Assembly (NCBI GenBank): GCA_910588325.1
Contig: CAJUPP010000080.1
Coordinates: forward strand, 1-14,661
DNA: 14,661 nucleotides
Reading direction: 5' to 3'
Origin: an uncultured Hungatella sp.
Lineage (GTDB): Bacteria > Bacillota > Clostridia > Lachnospirales > Lachnospiraceae
Part shown: in pieces, positions 8,392 to 14,647 of the stretch
Position numbering within the stretch: position 1 is the stretch's first letter
How the letters are laid out: the number at the start of each line of letters is the position of its first letter
Position numbers and translations under genes: made by a program
Notes under the pieces: model-generated
Databases searched by the model: none
What the model was told of the DNA's origin: nothing
What the model saw: the letters and a program-made list of their open reading frames with translations, nothing else

Positions 8392-8638
8392 CCTGTTCCT
8401 CCTTTCTGATAGCCCGTATCTTTTTCAAGGTCACAAAAAAAAGGATACTTGTCACACCAGCTCCCACGGCTGCCTCCGTAATCGCCAAATCAGGAGACTG
8501 AAGAAGTACCCAAATCACACACATCACCAGGCTGTAGGACATAAAGATAACAATGGAGGTCAGTAAATCCCTGGTACATGCTACAGATATGGCACAGACA
8601 ATAAGGACTAACAATAAAATCAACTCAAACAACTTCAT
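8372..8638 (-). CDS. MbhD-like subunit (DUF4040, MrpA C-terminal domain)
   Basis: This 88-residue, three-helix protein has the clear family signature LLQSPDLAITEAAVGAG (45-61). D50 and E55 are the conserved acidic residues of the MbhD domain, which in classical Mrp is part of the large MrpA subunit. The ATG at 8638 is preferred over one at 8689: it has AAGGAGG nine bases upstream and begins directly with the first membrane helix. The longer form would only add a basic out-of-frame reading of the MrpG tail. The gene overlaps the MrpG end by 14 bases and the next gene by 20. The tail from 78 on is charged (KEEQDESKEG). Confidence 0.9.
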   Translation of the reverse strand: MKLFELILLLVLIVCAISVACTRDLLTSIVIFMSYSLVMCVIWVLLQSPDLAITEAAVGAGVTSILFFVTLKKIRAIRKEEQDESKEG

Positions 8639-9002
8639 CTGTCCGCTCCTCCTTTTCCTCTGCCTGATCCGCCTCATGCTTTCTGTCAATCAAAAGCAGT
8701 TCTCCCAGATTTTCGTCGGTCATAACCTCCAGGCGGCTGAGCATGTGGCCGGATACCGGAGAGGCAATCCAGAAAAATAAAATCACCAGAAACAGCTTTA
8801 AAGAATCCATGGAAAATCCACGCATAAGGATTAAGCTTAAAATTACAAACAGGATTCCCAGGGTATCTCCTATGGCCTGCGCATGCATCCGGTTCAGCGG
8901 TTTCTTAAAACGGTTCACGCCAAAGACTGCAAGAATCATAAAAAACAGCCCTATGAAAAGGCATCCCGCGGCAAGTATCAGTTGAATCCATGCCCCTGTC
9001 AT
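8625..9002 (-). CDS. mnhG: Cation/H+ antiporter subunit G (MrpG/MnhG)
   Basis: This 125-residue protein has three hydrophobic helices. It carries the MrpG pattern NRMHAQAIGDTLGILFVIL (37-55), equivalent to the family's R-HA---DTLG block, and SPVSGHMLSRL (81-91), equivalent to NP--AHALARA. The C-terminal 25 residues are strongly charged (EADQAEEKEERTDE), and this DNA also carries the ribosome site for the next gene. The start overlaps the MrpF stop as ATGA with GGGAGG upstream. MrpG is a small subunit of the cation-translocating core together with MrpE and MrpF. Confidence 0.93.
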   Translation of the reverse strand: MTGAWIQLILAAGCLFIGLFFMILAVFGVNRFKKPLNRMHAQAIGDTLGILFVILSLILMRGFSMDSLKLFLVILFFWIASPVSGHMLSRLEVMTDENLGELLLIDRKHEADQAEEKEERTDEVV

Positions 9003-9373
9003 CTCGCTTCCTCCCTTTCCTCTGCCTCTTCATATTCCTGATGGTGCAGATTGTCATCAATGGCATGTAAGTCCGCTTTCATATGTTTTCTTTGAAGATA
9101 TACACCTGTATACACTTTGCACAGGACTACCACCCCAAGAAAACTTATCATGGCATAAATCAGACATACATCCACCAGATAATTTTCGTCCAGGAACACC
9201 GATAAAATAGCGATGACCATAATGATCATCGTCCCTGTCATATTAACTGCAATAATTCTGTCCGGAATTCCGGGCCCTAAAATCGAACGGATAAGGCTTA
9301 AGACAATCAGCACTGCCAACACCACCATGGCTCCGATTAGCAGCACTTCATATGTCTGATTGATTACTTCCAT
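8999..9373 (-). CDS. mnhF: Cation/H+ antiporter subunit F (MrpF/MnhF)
   Basis: This 124-residue protein has three hydrophobic helices (about 9-29, 47-60 and 66-89). The MrpF signature SILGPGIPDRIIAVNMTGT (30-48) contains D38-R39, equivalent to the conserved GP---DR of the family, whose Asp is implicated in cation transport. YLVDVCLIYAMISFLG (65-80) is the second family block. It is longer than many MrpF proteins because of a hydrophilic tail (95-124) ending EYEEAEEREEAR. The ATG overlaps the MrpE gene end by ten bases. The GGAGG upstream is a little far (about 13 bases), so translation is probably coupled to MrpE. Confidence 0.93.
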   Translation of the reverse strand: MEVINQTYEVLLIGAMVVLAVLIVLSLIRSILGPGIPDRIIAVNMTGTMIIMVIAILSVFLDENYLVDVCLIYAMISFLGVVVLCKVYTGVYLQRKHMKADLHAIDDNLHHQEYEEAEEREEAR

Positions 9374-9840
9374 TTTTCTTCTTCCGCCTCCATCTTTTTC
9401 AACAAATCCACAAATACCGAATCCTCCAGACCTTCGGAAAGCTCCCGGTCCAGACAGTGAACACAGAAACGGTTTTCCTCCACTGATACCGTAATGGTTC
9501 CCGGCGTCAGTGTAATGGAATTCGCCAGGAGAACCTTAGCCAGGCTGGTTTTTAAGTCCGTATCAAAATATACAATCGCCGGTTCCGGCTGCAGTTCCGG
9601 AGATACAATCAGCTTAAGAACTGCTACATTGGCCTTCACAATCTCCTGCACAAGAACCCAAAAATACTGAAGGAACAGCGGCACCAGCCGGAATAAAAGC
9701 ATCTCACTGCGTATACTGTAGTCCATATATTTGCAGATAAAATAAAAGAGTGCGGCTGATATGCACAAGCCAAAGAGACAGATTTCCAGTGTCACTTTGC
9801 CATTTAAAATCAACCACACTGCAAAGAACAGCAAAAACAC
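9364..9840 (-). CDS. mnhE: Cation/H+ antiporter subunit E (MrpE/MnhE)
   Basis: This 158-residue protein is the first gene of the antiporter operon. It has N-terminal membrane helices (2-35 and about 50-64) and a cytoplasmic domain with the MrpE hallmark LANSITLTPGTITVSV (105-120), followed by VHCLD (127-131). A GTG start at 9840 is chosen. It has AAAGGGGGA six bases upstream, gives the usual MrpE length, and lies about 28 bases downstream of the predicted transcription start. A longer reading from a TTG at 9903 is open, but that TTG is itself the -35 box of the promoter and has no ribosome site. The last residues are charged (KKMEAEEEKWK). Confidence 0.9.
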   Translation of the reverse strand: MFLLFFAVWLILNGKVTLEICLFGLCISAALFYFICKYMDYSIRSEMLLFRLVPLFLQYFWVLVQEIVKANVAVLKLIVSPELQPEPAIVYFDTDLKTSLAKVLLANSITLTPGTITVSVEENRFCVHCLDRELSEGLEDSVFVDLLKKMEAEEEKWK

Positions 9841-9874
9841 AACCAGTCCCCCTTTTTTAGAGAATTTGCGACTT

Positions 9875-9903
9875 ATTGTAACTCTATTTCCGCAGAAATA
9901 CAA
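9875..9903 (-). promoter_or_regulatory. Promoter of the antiporter operon
   Basis: On the minus strand TTGTAT (9898-9903) and TACAAT (9875-9880) are separated by exactly 17 bases, a good sigma-A promoter. Transcription should start near 9868, leaving a leader of about 28 bases before the GTG of mnhE. That is too short for a sodium or other riboswitch. No hairpin separates it from the phosphatase gene upstream, so some read-through into the operon is possible. Confidence 0.75.
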
Positions 9904-9924
9904 GAGCGAAAATTTTATAAAAGT

Positions 9925-10656
9925 TTAATCATGCCTGTCTTCCATATTATCATAACTTTCGCAGAATCTGGCGGCAAATGCAGGAGGCTCGCCATGGGCA
10001 TACAGATGAGAAATATCCCCGTAGGACGACATACGGAAAATCGCGGTTCCCTGTCTGCGCTCTTCTGTCACAATGGTAGTCACTGAAGAGGGCGCGGCAC
10101 AGGTTCCATGCCACAGCACCATGGGCGAAATATTAAGGAGATGGCTGATCAGCACGCAGCCCACTCCGAAATGGCAAAAAAATACCAACGTGTCATTACC
10201 CGTTTTCTCCACATGGTAACAATGGCCTTCCCGTATGTATCCATGCTCTTTTAATACCTGGTCAAGACCGTTTGTCACCCAATCGTACTCTTCTTTCACC
10301 TGTCCTTCTTTTAAGACTTCTGACTGCTGCCACTGGTCATAGTGGAAGAAGCACTCTTCTTTTGTCCAGTCCTGCGGCAGCCAGTCCCAGACAATCTGCT
10401 TGTCCGGCGCTACGTCCGGCCTATGAATCCGACACTGAAACTCCCGCAGCCAGGGGTACTCTTTTGCGGTCCTGTGGAGTTTTTTCAAAGTGCAGGAGGC
10501 CGTATCCTTTGCTCTTCCTAACGGAGAGACATAAAAATCCTTTACATCCAGTTTCGTCAATCGTTCCGATAAATATTCGGCTTCCTTCCATCCTTTCTCG
10601 GTCAGAGAATCGATGGAGTAATCTGGGTCTCCGTGCCTGACAATCAGTAATTTCAT
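9925..10656 (-). CDS. Histidine phosphatase family protein (phosphoglycerate mutase-like)
   Basis: This 243-residue soluble protein of the histidine phosphatase superfamily has the nucleophile motif LLIVRHGDPDY with R7-H8-G9 near the N-terminus. The second Arg is R48 in YVSPLGRAKDTA, a likely acid residue is E72 in WLREF, and the second catalytic His is H162 in FFCHFGVG. The 70-160 region is larger than in the shortest members, and the substrate (sugar phosphate, phosphoserine or other) cannot be told. The ATG at 10656 is chosen because AAGGGAA precedes it and the RHG motif then sits at its usual place. A TTG reading from 10716 coincides with the -35 box and is rejected. The gene is divergent from the ROK regulator and is followed after 84 bases by the antiporter operon on the same strand. 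Confidence 0.9.
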   Translation of the reverse strand: MKLLIVRHGDPDYSIDSLTEKGWKEAEYLSERLTKLDVKDFYVSPLGRAKDTASCTLKKLHRTAKEYPWLREFQCRIHRPDVAPDKQIVWDWLPQDWTKEECFFHYDQWQQSEVLKEGQVKEEYDWVTNGLDQVLKEHGYIREGHCYHVEKTGNDTLVFFCHFGVGCVLISHLLNISPMVLWHGTCAAPSSVTTIVTEERRQGTAIFRMSSYGDISHLYAHGEPPAFAARFCESYDNMEDRHD

Positions 10657-10687
10657 GGTTTCTTTTCCCTTCTGTCTTTTTGTCCTG

Positions 10688-10716
10688 ATTGTATCATATT
10701 TCGTATCGCTATGCAA
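10688..10716 (-). promoter_or_regulatory. Promoter of the histidine phosphatase gene
   Basis: TTGCAT (10711-10716) and TACAAT (10688-10693) lie on the minus strand with a 17-base spacer, close to the sigma-A consensus. The expected transcript start is near 10681, about 25 bases before the ATG at 10656. This places the gene under its own promoter, facing away from the ROK gene. Confidence 0.75.
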
Positions 10717-10756
10717 TGGAGACCGGATTGCCAGATTGGACTATCTGTAACTCTGA

Positions 10757-10787
10757 GTAACAGTTCAGGGGTTATCTGAACTGTTAC
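10757..10787. promoter_or_regulatory. Perfect 12-bp inverted repeat, probable operator between divergent promoters
   Basis: GTAACAGTTCAG (10757-10768) and CTGAACTGTTAC (10776-10787) are perfect inverted copies with a seven-base gap. The centre-to-centre distance of 19 bases is close to two helical turns, as expected for a dimeric DNA-binding protein. The site lies nine bases upstream of the ROK gene's -35 box and 40 bases upstream of the phosphatase -35 box. A natural candidate binder is the adjacent ROK regulator, acting on itself and perhaps on the phosphatase gene. This is inference. A short symmetric element TTTACTAAA (10797-10805) overlaps the ROK -35 box and is a second possible site. 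Confidence 0.65.
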
Positions 10788-10796
10788 AACTCTGAC

Positions 10797-10825
10797 TTTA
10801 CTAAACTTCGGTTCTGTGATAGGAT
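10797..10825 (+). promoter_or_regulatory. Promoter of the ROK regulator gene
   Basis: TTTACT (10797-10802) and TAGGAT (10820-10825) are separated by 17 bases, and TG stands one base before the -10 box (extended -10). Transcription should start near 10832, about 25 bases before the chosen ATG. An ATG at 10824 falls inside the -10 box and so cannot be the start of this transcript. Confidence 0.6.
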
Positions 10826-10856
10826 GAAAATGTATTTACAGAAAGGGGATTACCTT

Positions 10857-12023
10857 ATGACATCATCTGCAACTTCCTCAGACCTTAGAATCGCCAACCG
10901 GGGGCGGGTTCTTCACACGGTTTACAGCCGCAGAGAGATTTCCAAACAGGGAATCAGCCAGGCCCTCTCCATGAGTCTTCCTACGGTGACTCAGAATTTA
11001 AAAGAGATAGAGGCCATGGGGTTGATTGAACGTCAGGGGCTTTATGAATCCACCGGAGGCCGCAAAGCCCATATCTATCGTTTTGTTTCCTGTGCCCGCA
11101 TCGCTTTGGGTGTGGTTCTGTTAAAAGACTTTTATCGTGTCGTTGCTGTTGACCTCTACGGAAATATTCTGAAATCCAAAGTTGTCGATGCTCCGTTTTC
11201 AAGAACGGCCGGTTATTTTAAGGGACTGGGCGCGGAACTTGAAAGATTTGCTGATGAAATATGTGGGAAAGCAGAAAGGGAGTCTCTGGCCTGTGAGAAT
11301 ATCTCTGACAGAAAACAGATTCTTGGAGTGGCAATCGCTCTCCAGGGCCTTGTATCCAATGATGGTTCTGTTGTGGTCTATGGACAGATTCTGGACTGCA
11401 CTGGCCTGACTCTTAACGAGATTCAGGAACATATCAGTCTTCCCTGCACACTTATCCATGACACGGAAGCATCAGCCATTGCAGAGATGTGGTTTCAGAA
11501 AGATAAAAAAGATGCTGTGCTGTTGTCCTTAAACCGCAACTTCGGCGGTGCCCTGATTGTGGATGGAGAGGTTCACAGGGGGCAGGCGCTGAGCAGCAGC
11601 GTTATCGAACACATGGGACTCTATCCGGGAGGACGTATGTGCTACTGCGGTAAAAAAGGCTGTATTGAAGCATATTGTTCTGCCGATGCCCTGCAGGAAA
11701 GTGCCGGAGAGCCGCTGGAAAAATTTTTCCGCTCTATGCGCTCCGGCAGTCAGGAACGTGTTGCAATCTGGCGCCATTACCTTCGTGATCTTGCCATGGT
11801 AATCAATAATATCCGCATGCTGTTTGACTGCGAATATATCATCGGCGGCTATCTGCATCAGTTTATGGAAGAACAGGACTTTGCTCTCTTAACTCAGTAT
11901 GTACAGGAGGAATGCTCCTTTCCCTCTACGGATATTCATCTGATGCGCAGCTCCTTCACAGATGATTCCGCCGCACCGGGGGCAGGGATTTTCCTGGTGA
12001 AACAGTTTCTTGGTTCTTTCTAA
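10857..12023 (+). CDS. ROK family transcriptional regulator (NagC/XylR type)
   Basis: This 388-residue protein has an N-terminal winged helix-turn-helix (about 16-75; core ISQALSMSLPTVTQNLKEIE, 33-52) and a C-terminal sugar-kinase-like ROK domain. The domain shows a weak phosphate-binding segment (IALGVVLL...AVDLYGNIL, 82-105), HDTEASAIAE (201-210), and the ROK zinc site H252, C262, C264 and C269 in CYCGKKGCIEAYCS. The kinase motif GE-GH reads SVIEH here, so the sugar-binding Glu is lost and enzymatic activity is unlikely. The ATG at 10857 has AAAGGGG eight bases upstream. It probably represses or activates sugar genes in response to a sugar or sugar phosphate. Its ligand is unknown. It converges with the galactokinase gene, with the two stops overlapping by three bases. 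Confidence 0.9.
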   Translation: MTSSATSSDLRIANRGRVLHTVYSRREISKQGISQALSMSLPTVTQNLKEIEAMGLIERQGLYESTGGRKAHIYRFVSCARIALGVVLLKDFYRVVAVDLYGNILKSKVVDAPFSRTAGYFKGLGAELERFADEICGKAERESLACENISDRKQILGVAIALQGLVSNDGSVVVYGQILDCTGLTLNEIQEHISLPCTLIHDTEASAIAEMWFQKDKKDAVLLSLNRNFGGALIVDGEVHRGQALSSSVIEHMGLYPGGRMCYCGKKGCIEAYCSADALQESAGEPLEKFFRSMRSGSQERVAIWRHYLRDLAMVINNIRMLFDCEYIIGGYLHQFMEEQDFALLTQYVQEECSFPSTDIHLMRSSFTDDSAAPGAGIFLVKQFLGSF

Positions 12024-13309
12024 ATCTCCTGATTCACACAAATCGCTCCATAGGGCCGGATACTCATGCGGTAGGCATTGCCCTCCCCCAAAGCCTTTTC
12101 GATATATTCCACATATTCGTCTACCAAATCATTCGGCAGCATAGCCATGATGACTCCGGCAAAACCGCCGCCGTGAATTCTGCAGGCGCCTCTCTTCTTT
12201 TTTTCGATAAACAACTCTGTCAGAGCCAGAGCAATGCTGATTCCCTGTTCCTGAACGTTTACGTTGGTATAGCAGTTCTGAAGCCATTTCCAGGAAGAAT
12301 TGCCGGATGCCGTAATCTGTGTCAGGAAATCCTCAAACCGATTTTCTTTTAGGGCCGCCACTTCTGCATCCACCCGCTTATTCTCCTCAAAGAAATGGAG
12401 CGCACGCATGACGGATCGGTCTCCTGCATACTCCCTTACATGAGCCAGATTTTCGATAATCTGCTCCTCGGTTATCTGAGCGCACACTTCTTTTCCGAAG
12501 CACTCTGCCACTTTCTTCATCTCCATGGGAACAGAAGAATAATCTGCGCTTAAATCTGCATGCCCCTTTCCGGTGTTGACGATAATCAGACTGTGGTTCT
12601 TGGAACCGAAATCAAATTCAATTTTCTCTACTGCCGGGCTTTGGGGATCGGCAAAGTCAATGGTAATCAAACCGCCTACGGCACAGGCCATCTGGTCCAA
12701 CAATCCGGACGCCTTGTTCCAGTAATGATTTTCCGAATATTTTCCAATATGGGCATAGGCCACTGTGTTCATGCGTCCATCGTTAAAGAAGGTGTTTAAG
12801 ATGGAGCAAAGAAGCATCTCAAAGGAGGCGGAGGAACTGACTCCTGCCGCGCTGATTACATTGCTGGTGATATATGCATCAAATCCGCCGACTTGAAATC
12901 CGGACTCCTGAAAACCTTTTAACAACCCCTTCACCAGATCTACGGTTCCTGCCATGCGCTCGCTGGGTTCCAGACGGTTTAAATCAATGGTAAATGACTG
13001 GTGGAAGGTCTCGCTGACAATGTTAATACTGCCTGATTTGTTTTTGGCCGCTACACCGACACAGTCCAGGTTGATGCTTCCGGCAAGAACCTTGCCTTGG
13101 TTGTGGTCCGTATGGTTCCCGCTGATTTCCGTACGGCCAGGGGAACTGAACAGAAGGATATCCTTGTCTCCGAATTCATTTTTGAATTTTTCTACAAGGT
13201 CCTGGTAACGGAGGATATTTTCTTCTACGAAGGCGCCTCCGTACATCTTTTTGAACAGAGTTTTCAGCTGTGGAGATTCCAGAAAGGTTAAGGTCTCTTC
13301 TATCTTCAT
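12020..13309 (-). CDS. Galactokinase family protein (GHMP kinase)
   Basis: This 429-residue cytoplasmic GHMP kinase resembles galactokinase, which makes galactose 1-phosphate from galactose and ATP. The galactokinase signature is at 58-75 (GRTEISGNHTDHNQGKVL), motif 2 at 152-164 (ISAAGVSSSASFE, the ATP loop), the catalytic Asp at D205 (GLLDQMACAVGG), and motif 3 at 377-389 (RIHGGGFAGVIMA). It is about 40 residues longer than E. coli GalK, with an N-terminal extension of roughly 25. In the signature the usual GEHTDY is GNHTDH, so the sugar-contacting Glu is Asn65. R59, H66 and D68 are kept. AGGAGA lies eight bases before the ATG. No galT or galE gene is in the window. Galactose is the likely but unproven substrate. 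Confidence 0.85.
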   Translation of the reverse strand: MKIEETLTFLESPQLKTLFKKMYGGAFVEENILRYQDLVEKFKNEFGDKDILLFSSPGRTEISGNHTDHNQGKVLAGSINLDCVGVAAKNKSGSINIVSETFHQSFTIDLNRLEPSERMAGTVDLVKGLLKGFQESGFQVGGFDAYITSNVISAAGVSSSASFEMLLCSILNTFFNDGRMNTVAYAHIGKYSENHYWNKASGLLDQMACAVGGLITIDFADPQSPAVEKIEFDFGSKNHSLIIVNTGKGHADLSADYSSVPMEMKKVAECFGKEVCAQITEEQIIENLAHVREYAGDRSVMRALHFFEENKRVDAEVAALKENRFEDFLTQITASGNSSWKWLQNCYTNVNVQEQGISIALALTELFIEKKKRGACRIHGGGFAGVIMAMLPNDLVDEYVEYIEKALGEGNAYRMSIRPYGAICVNQEI

Positions 13310-13332
13310 TGTCGTTCTCTCCTTTTTGTTTC

Positions 13333-13352
13333 GCCAATGAGATTCATTTGGC
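13333..13352. promoter_or_regulatory. Imperfect inverted repeat in the galactokinase leader
   Basis: GCCAATGA (13333-13340) and TCATTTGGC (13344-13352) are inverted copies apart from one extra base, around a three-base centre. The element sits between the predicted -10 box and the ribosome site of the galactokinase gene, where a repressor would block transcription. It is unlike the inverted repeat in front of the ROK gene. It could also fold as a small RNA hairpin. Confidence 0.35.
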
Positions 13353-13362
13353 TGTTGGGATA

Positions 13363-13390
13363 AGTATATCAGAGTATTAGGGAGAATGAA
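13363..13390 (-). promoter_or_regulatory. Possible promoter of the galactokinase gene
   Basis: On the minus strand TATACT (13363-13368) is a good -10 box. The best -35 candidate, TTCATT (13385-13390), is 16 bases away and poor. The predicted transcript starts near 13356 with a leader of about 47 bases that contains the inverted repeat at 13333-13352. Confidence 0.4.
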
Positions 13391-13413
13391 ATAGGGGGAA
13401 GAGGAAATTTCTT

Positions 13414-13436
13414 ACAAAATTTTATTTTAATTTTGT
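13414..13436 (-). terminator. A/T-only hairpin over the capA-like stop codon, weak terminator candidate
   Basis: ACAAAATT (13414-13421) and AATTTTGT (13429-13436) can pair around seven bases that include the TAA stop of the CapA-like gene. The stem has one G-C pair at its base and is otherwise A/T, so it is weak. No other terminator is visible between this gene and the galactokinase promoter region. Confidence 0.3.
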
Positions 13437-14546
13437 ATATCCATTAGAGGAGGTGCATGGAATCAACGTAAATTCGGCCTGTTCACCAAGCCAATAATCA
13501 GGCTGTAATGTGATTTTTAACAGAGCCGTCTGGGGAATGCTGCTGCCGAATACAAAGTTTCCCAAACTGTATACAATTGGCTTTCCGTTATAGTATTCTA
13601 CGGTTTGAAGAACATGGGGATGGCTGCCTACTACCAGATCAGCGCCTGCGTCAATGTATTGACGTCCCATGGTTTTCTGGTATTCTTTCGGTTCGTCTTC
13701 TCTTTCCACTCCCCAGTGGACATAAACTACCAGATAATCACACTGGCTTTTGGCTTCCTGAATGGATTCTATGGCCTGGGCGGGGTCATAGGTAGAAAAT
13801 ACTCCCGGATGGGAAGGGCCTGCTGCCCAGCTTGCATCCATATAGACTCTGGAAGTCCCTAAAAATCCTATGGTCCTGCCGCCTGCTTCTATGGTCTTTA
13901 ATTCTCTGGCCCTATCCAGGTCTTCTCCGCCTCCTACATAGAGAATCCCGGCTTCATCCAAGGTCTGGCAGCTGTCTAAAAGCCCCTCTATGCCAAAATC
14001 CAGGATATGGTTGTTGGCCAGGGTCACAATATCCACCTTCATTTCCTGGAGGATGGAAACTCTCTGGGGAGGCAGGCGGAAGGTGAACTGCTTATCCTCT
14101 GCCGCTGTCCCTCTGTCGGTAAAAGGGAATTCCTGATTTACCATAAAGATGTCAGCCTGGTCGATTTCCTGCCGAATGCCGCCATCCAATACCCCCTCAA
14201 TGCCTCCGGCCTGGTCGTAGGCATTTAATACATAATTGGAGAGATAGACATCTCCGGCAAACAGAAGGGTAATCGGCTGCGGCAGCTGTGGCTGTGTTTC
14301 AGACTCTGATTCCGATTCCGGCTGTGCTTCCGACTCCGATTCCGGCTGCAGCTCAGATTCCTGTAAATGTTCGGATGTTGGATTGGACTCTGGGGTTACG
14401 CTTTCAAAAACCGTTCCAGCCTCTTCCATGAAAGGAGGTATCTCCTGCTCCTGCCTCTGCCACACCAGCCAGCCGGCCAGTGAAGACAATGCGAAGACTG
14501 CCATCATTAGAATTCCTGTCAACCACACCAGTCCCTTTCTTCTCAT
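13422..14546 (-). CDS. CapA/PgsA family protein, membrane-anchored
   Basis: This 374-residue protein has an N-terminal membrane helix or signal anchor (about 7-29 after MRRKG), then a low-complexity Ser/Glu/Pro/Gln linker (50-90) with QPESESE-type repeats, then a CapA domain (91-365). Metallophosphatase-like motifs are in order: AGDVYLS (97-103), NQEFPF (137-142), LANNHILDFG (176-185), YVHWGVE (275-281), GSHPHV (307-312) and YSLGNFVF (326-333). The catalytic domain should lie outside the membrane. Family members include poly-gamma-glutamate capsule proteins, but many clostridial members stand alone, and there are no pgsB/pgsC-like genes here. Its substrate is therefore unknown. AAGGAGG lies just upstream of the ATG. 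Length is normal for the family. Confidence 0.9.
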   Translation of the reverse strand: MRRKGLVWLTGILMMAVFALSSLAGWLVWQRQEQEIPPFMEEAGTVFESVTPESNPTSEHLQESELQPESESEAQPESESESETQPQLPQPITLLFAGDVYLSNYVLNAYDQAGGIEGVLDGGIRQEIDQADIFMVNQEFPFTDRGTAAEDKQFTFRLPPQRVSILQEMKVDIVTLANNHILDFGIEGLLDSCQTLDEAGILYVGGGEDLDRARELKTIEAGGRTIGFLGTSRVYMDASWAAGPSHPGVFSTYDPAQAIESIQEAKSQCDYLVVYVHWGVEREDEPKEYQKTMGRQYIDAGADLVVGSHPHVLQTVEYYNGKPIVYSLGNFVFGSSIPQTALLKITLQPDYWLGEQAEFTLIPCTSSNGYTKLK

Positions 14547-14599
14547 ACGCCCTCCTTATCAAATATATCTGAACCAATGACATTTTGAGATAACGTAGC

Positions 14600-14647
14600 C
14601 CGACGAGAGAATGATATTGTTTCTCCAGGGTACTTGAAGACCGTCGG
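14600..14647. other. Possible stem-loop upstream of the CapA-like gene
   Basis: CCGACG (14600-14605) pairs with CGTCGG (14642-14647), and an inner GAGAA (14607-14611) can pair with TTCTC (14621-14625). On the minus strand the motif AAGTACC occurs twice nearby. It lies about 55 bases upstream of the CapA-like ATG and next to the window edge. It could be the end of an upstream RNA or gene, a terminator without a T-run, or a structured leader. No known RNA family was recognised. Confidence 0.25.

Noticed and set aside
347..9840. Respiratory complex I or hydrogenase operon
   Set aside because: The large subunits do belong to the complex I family, but none of the peripheral, FeS, NiFe or NuoH-like subunits is present, while MrpE, F, G and B are. 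The operon is antiporter-type.
9841..9868. Sodium riboswitch or other leader control of the antiporter operon
   Set aside because: The predicted leader is only about 28 bases, too short for a known riboswitch.
14562..14567. TATATT as the -10 box of the CapA-like gene
   Set aside because: It would start the transcript at or inside the ribosome site, and no fitting -35 box is found. The true promoter is probably farther upstream.
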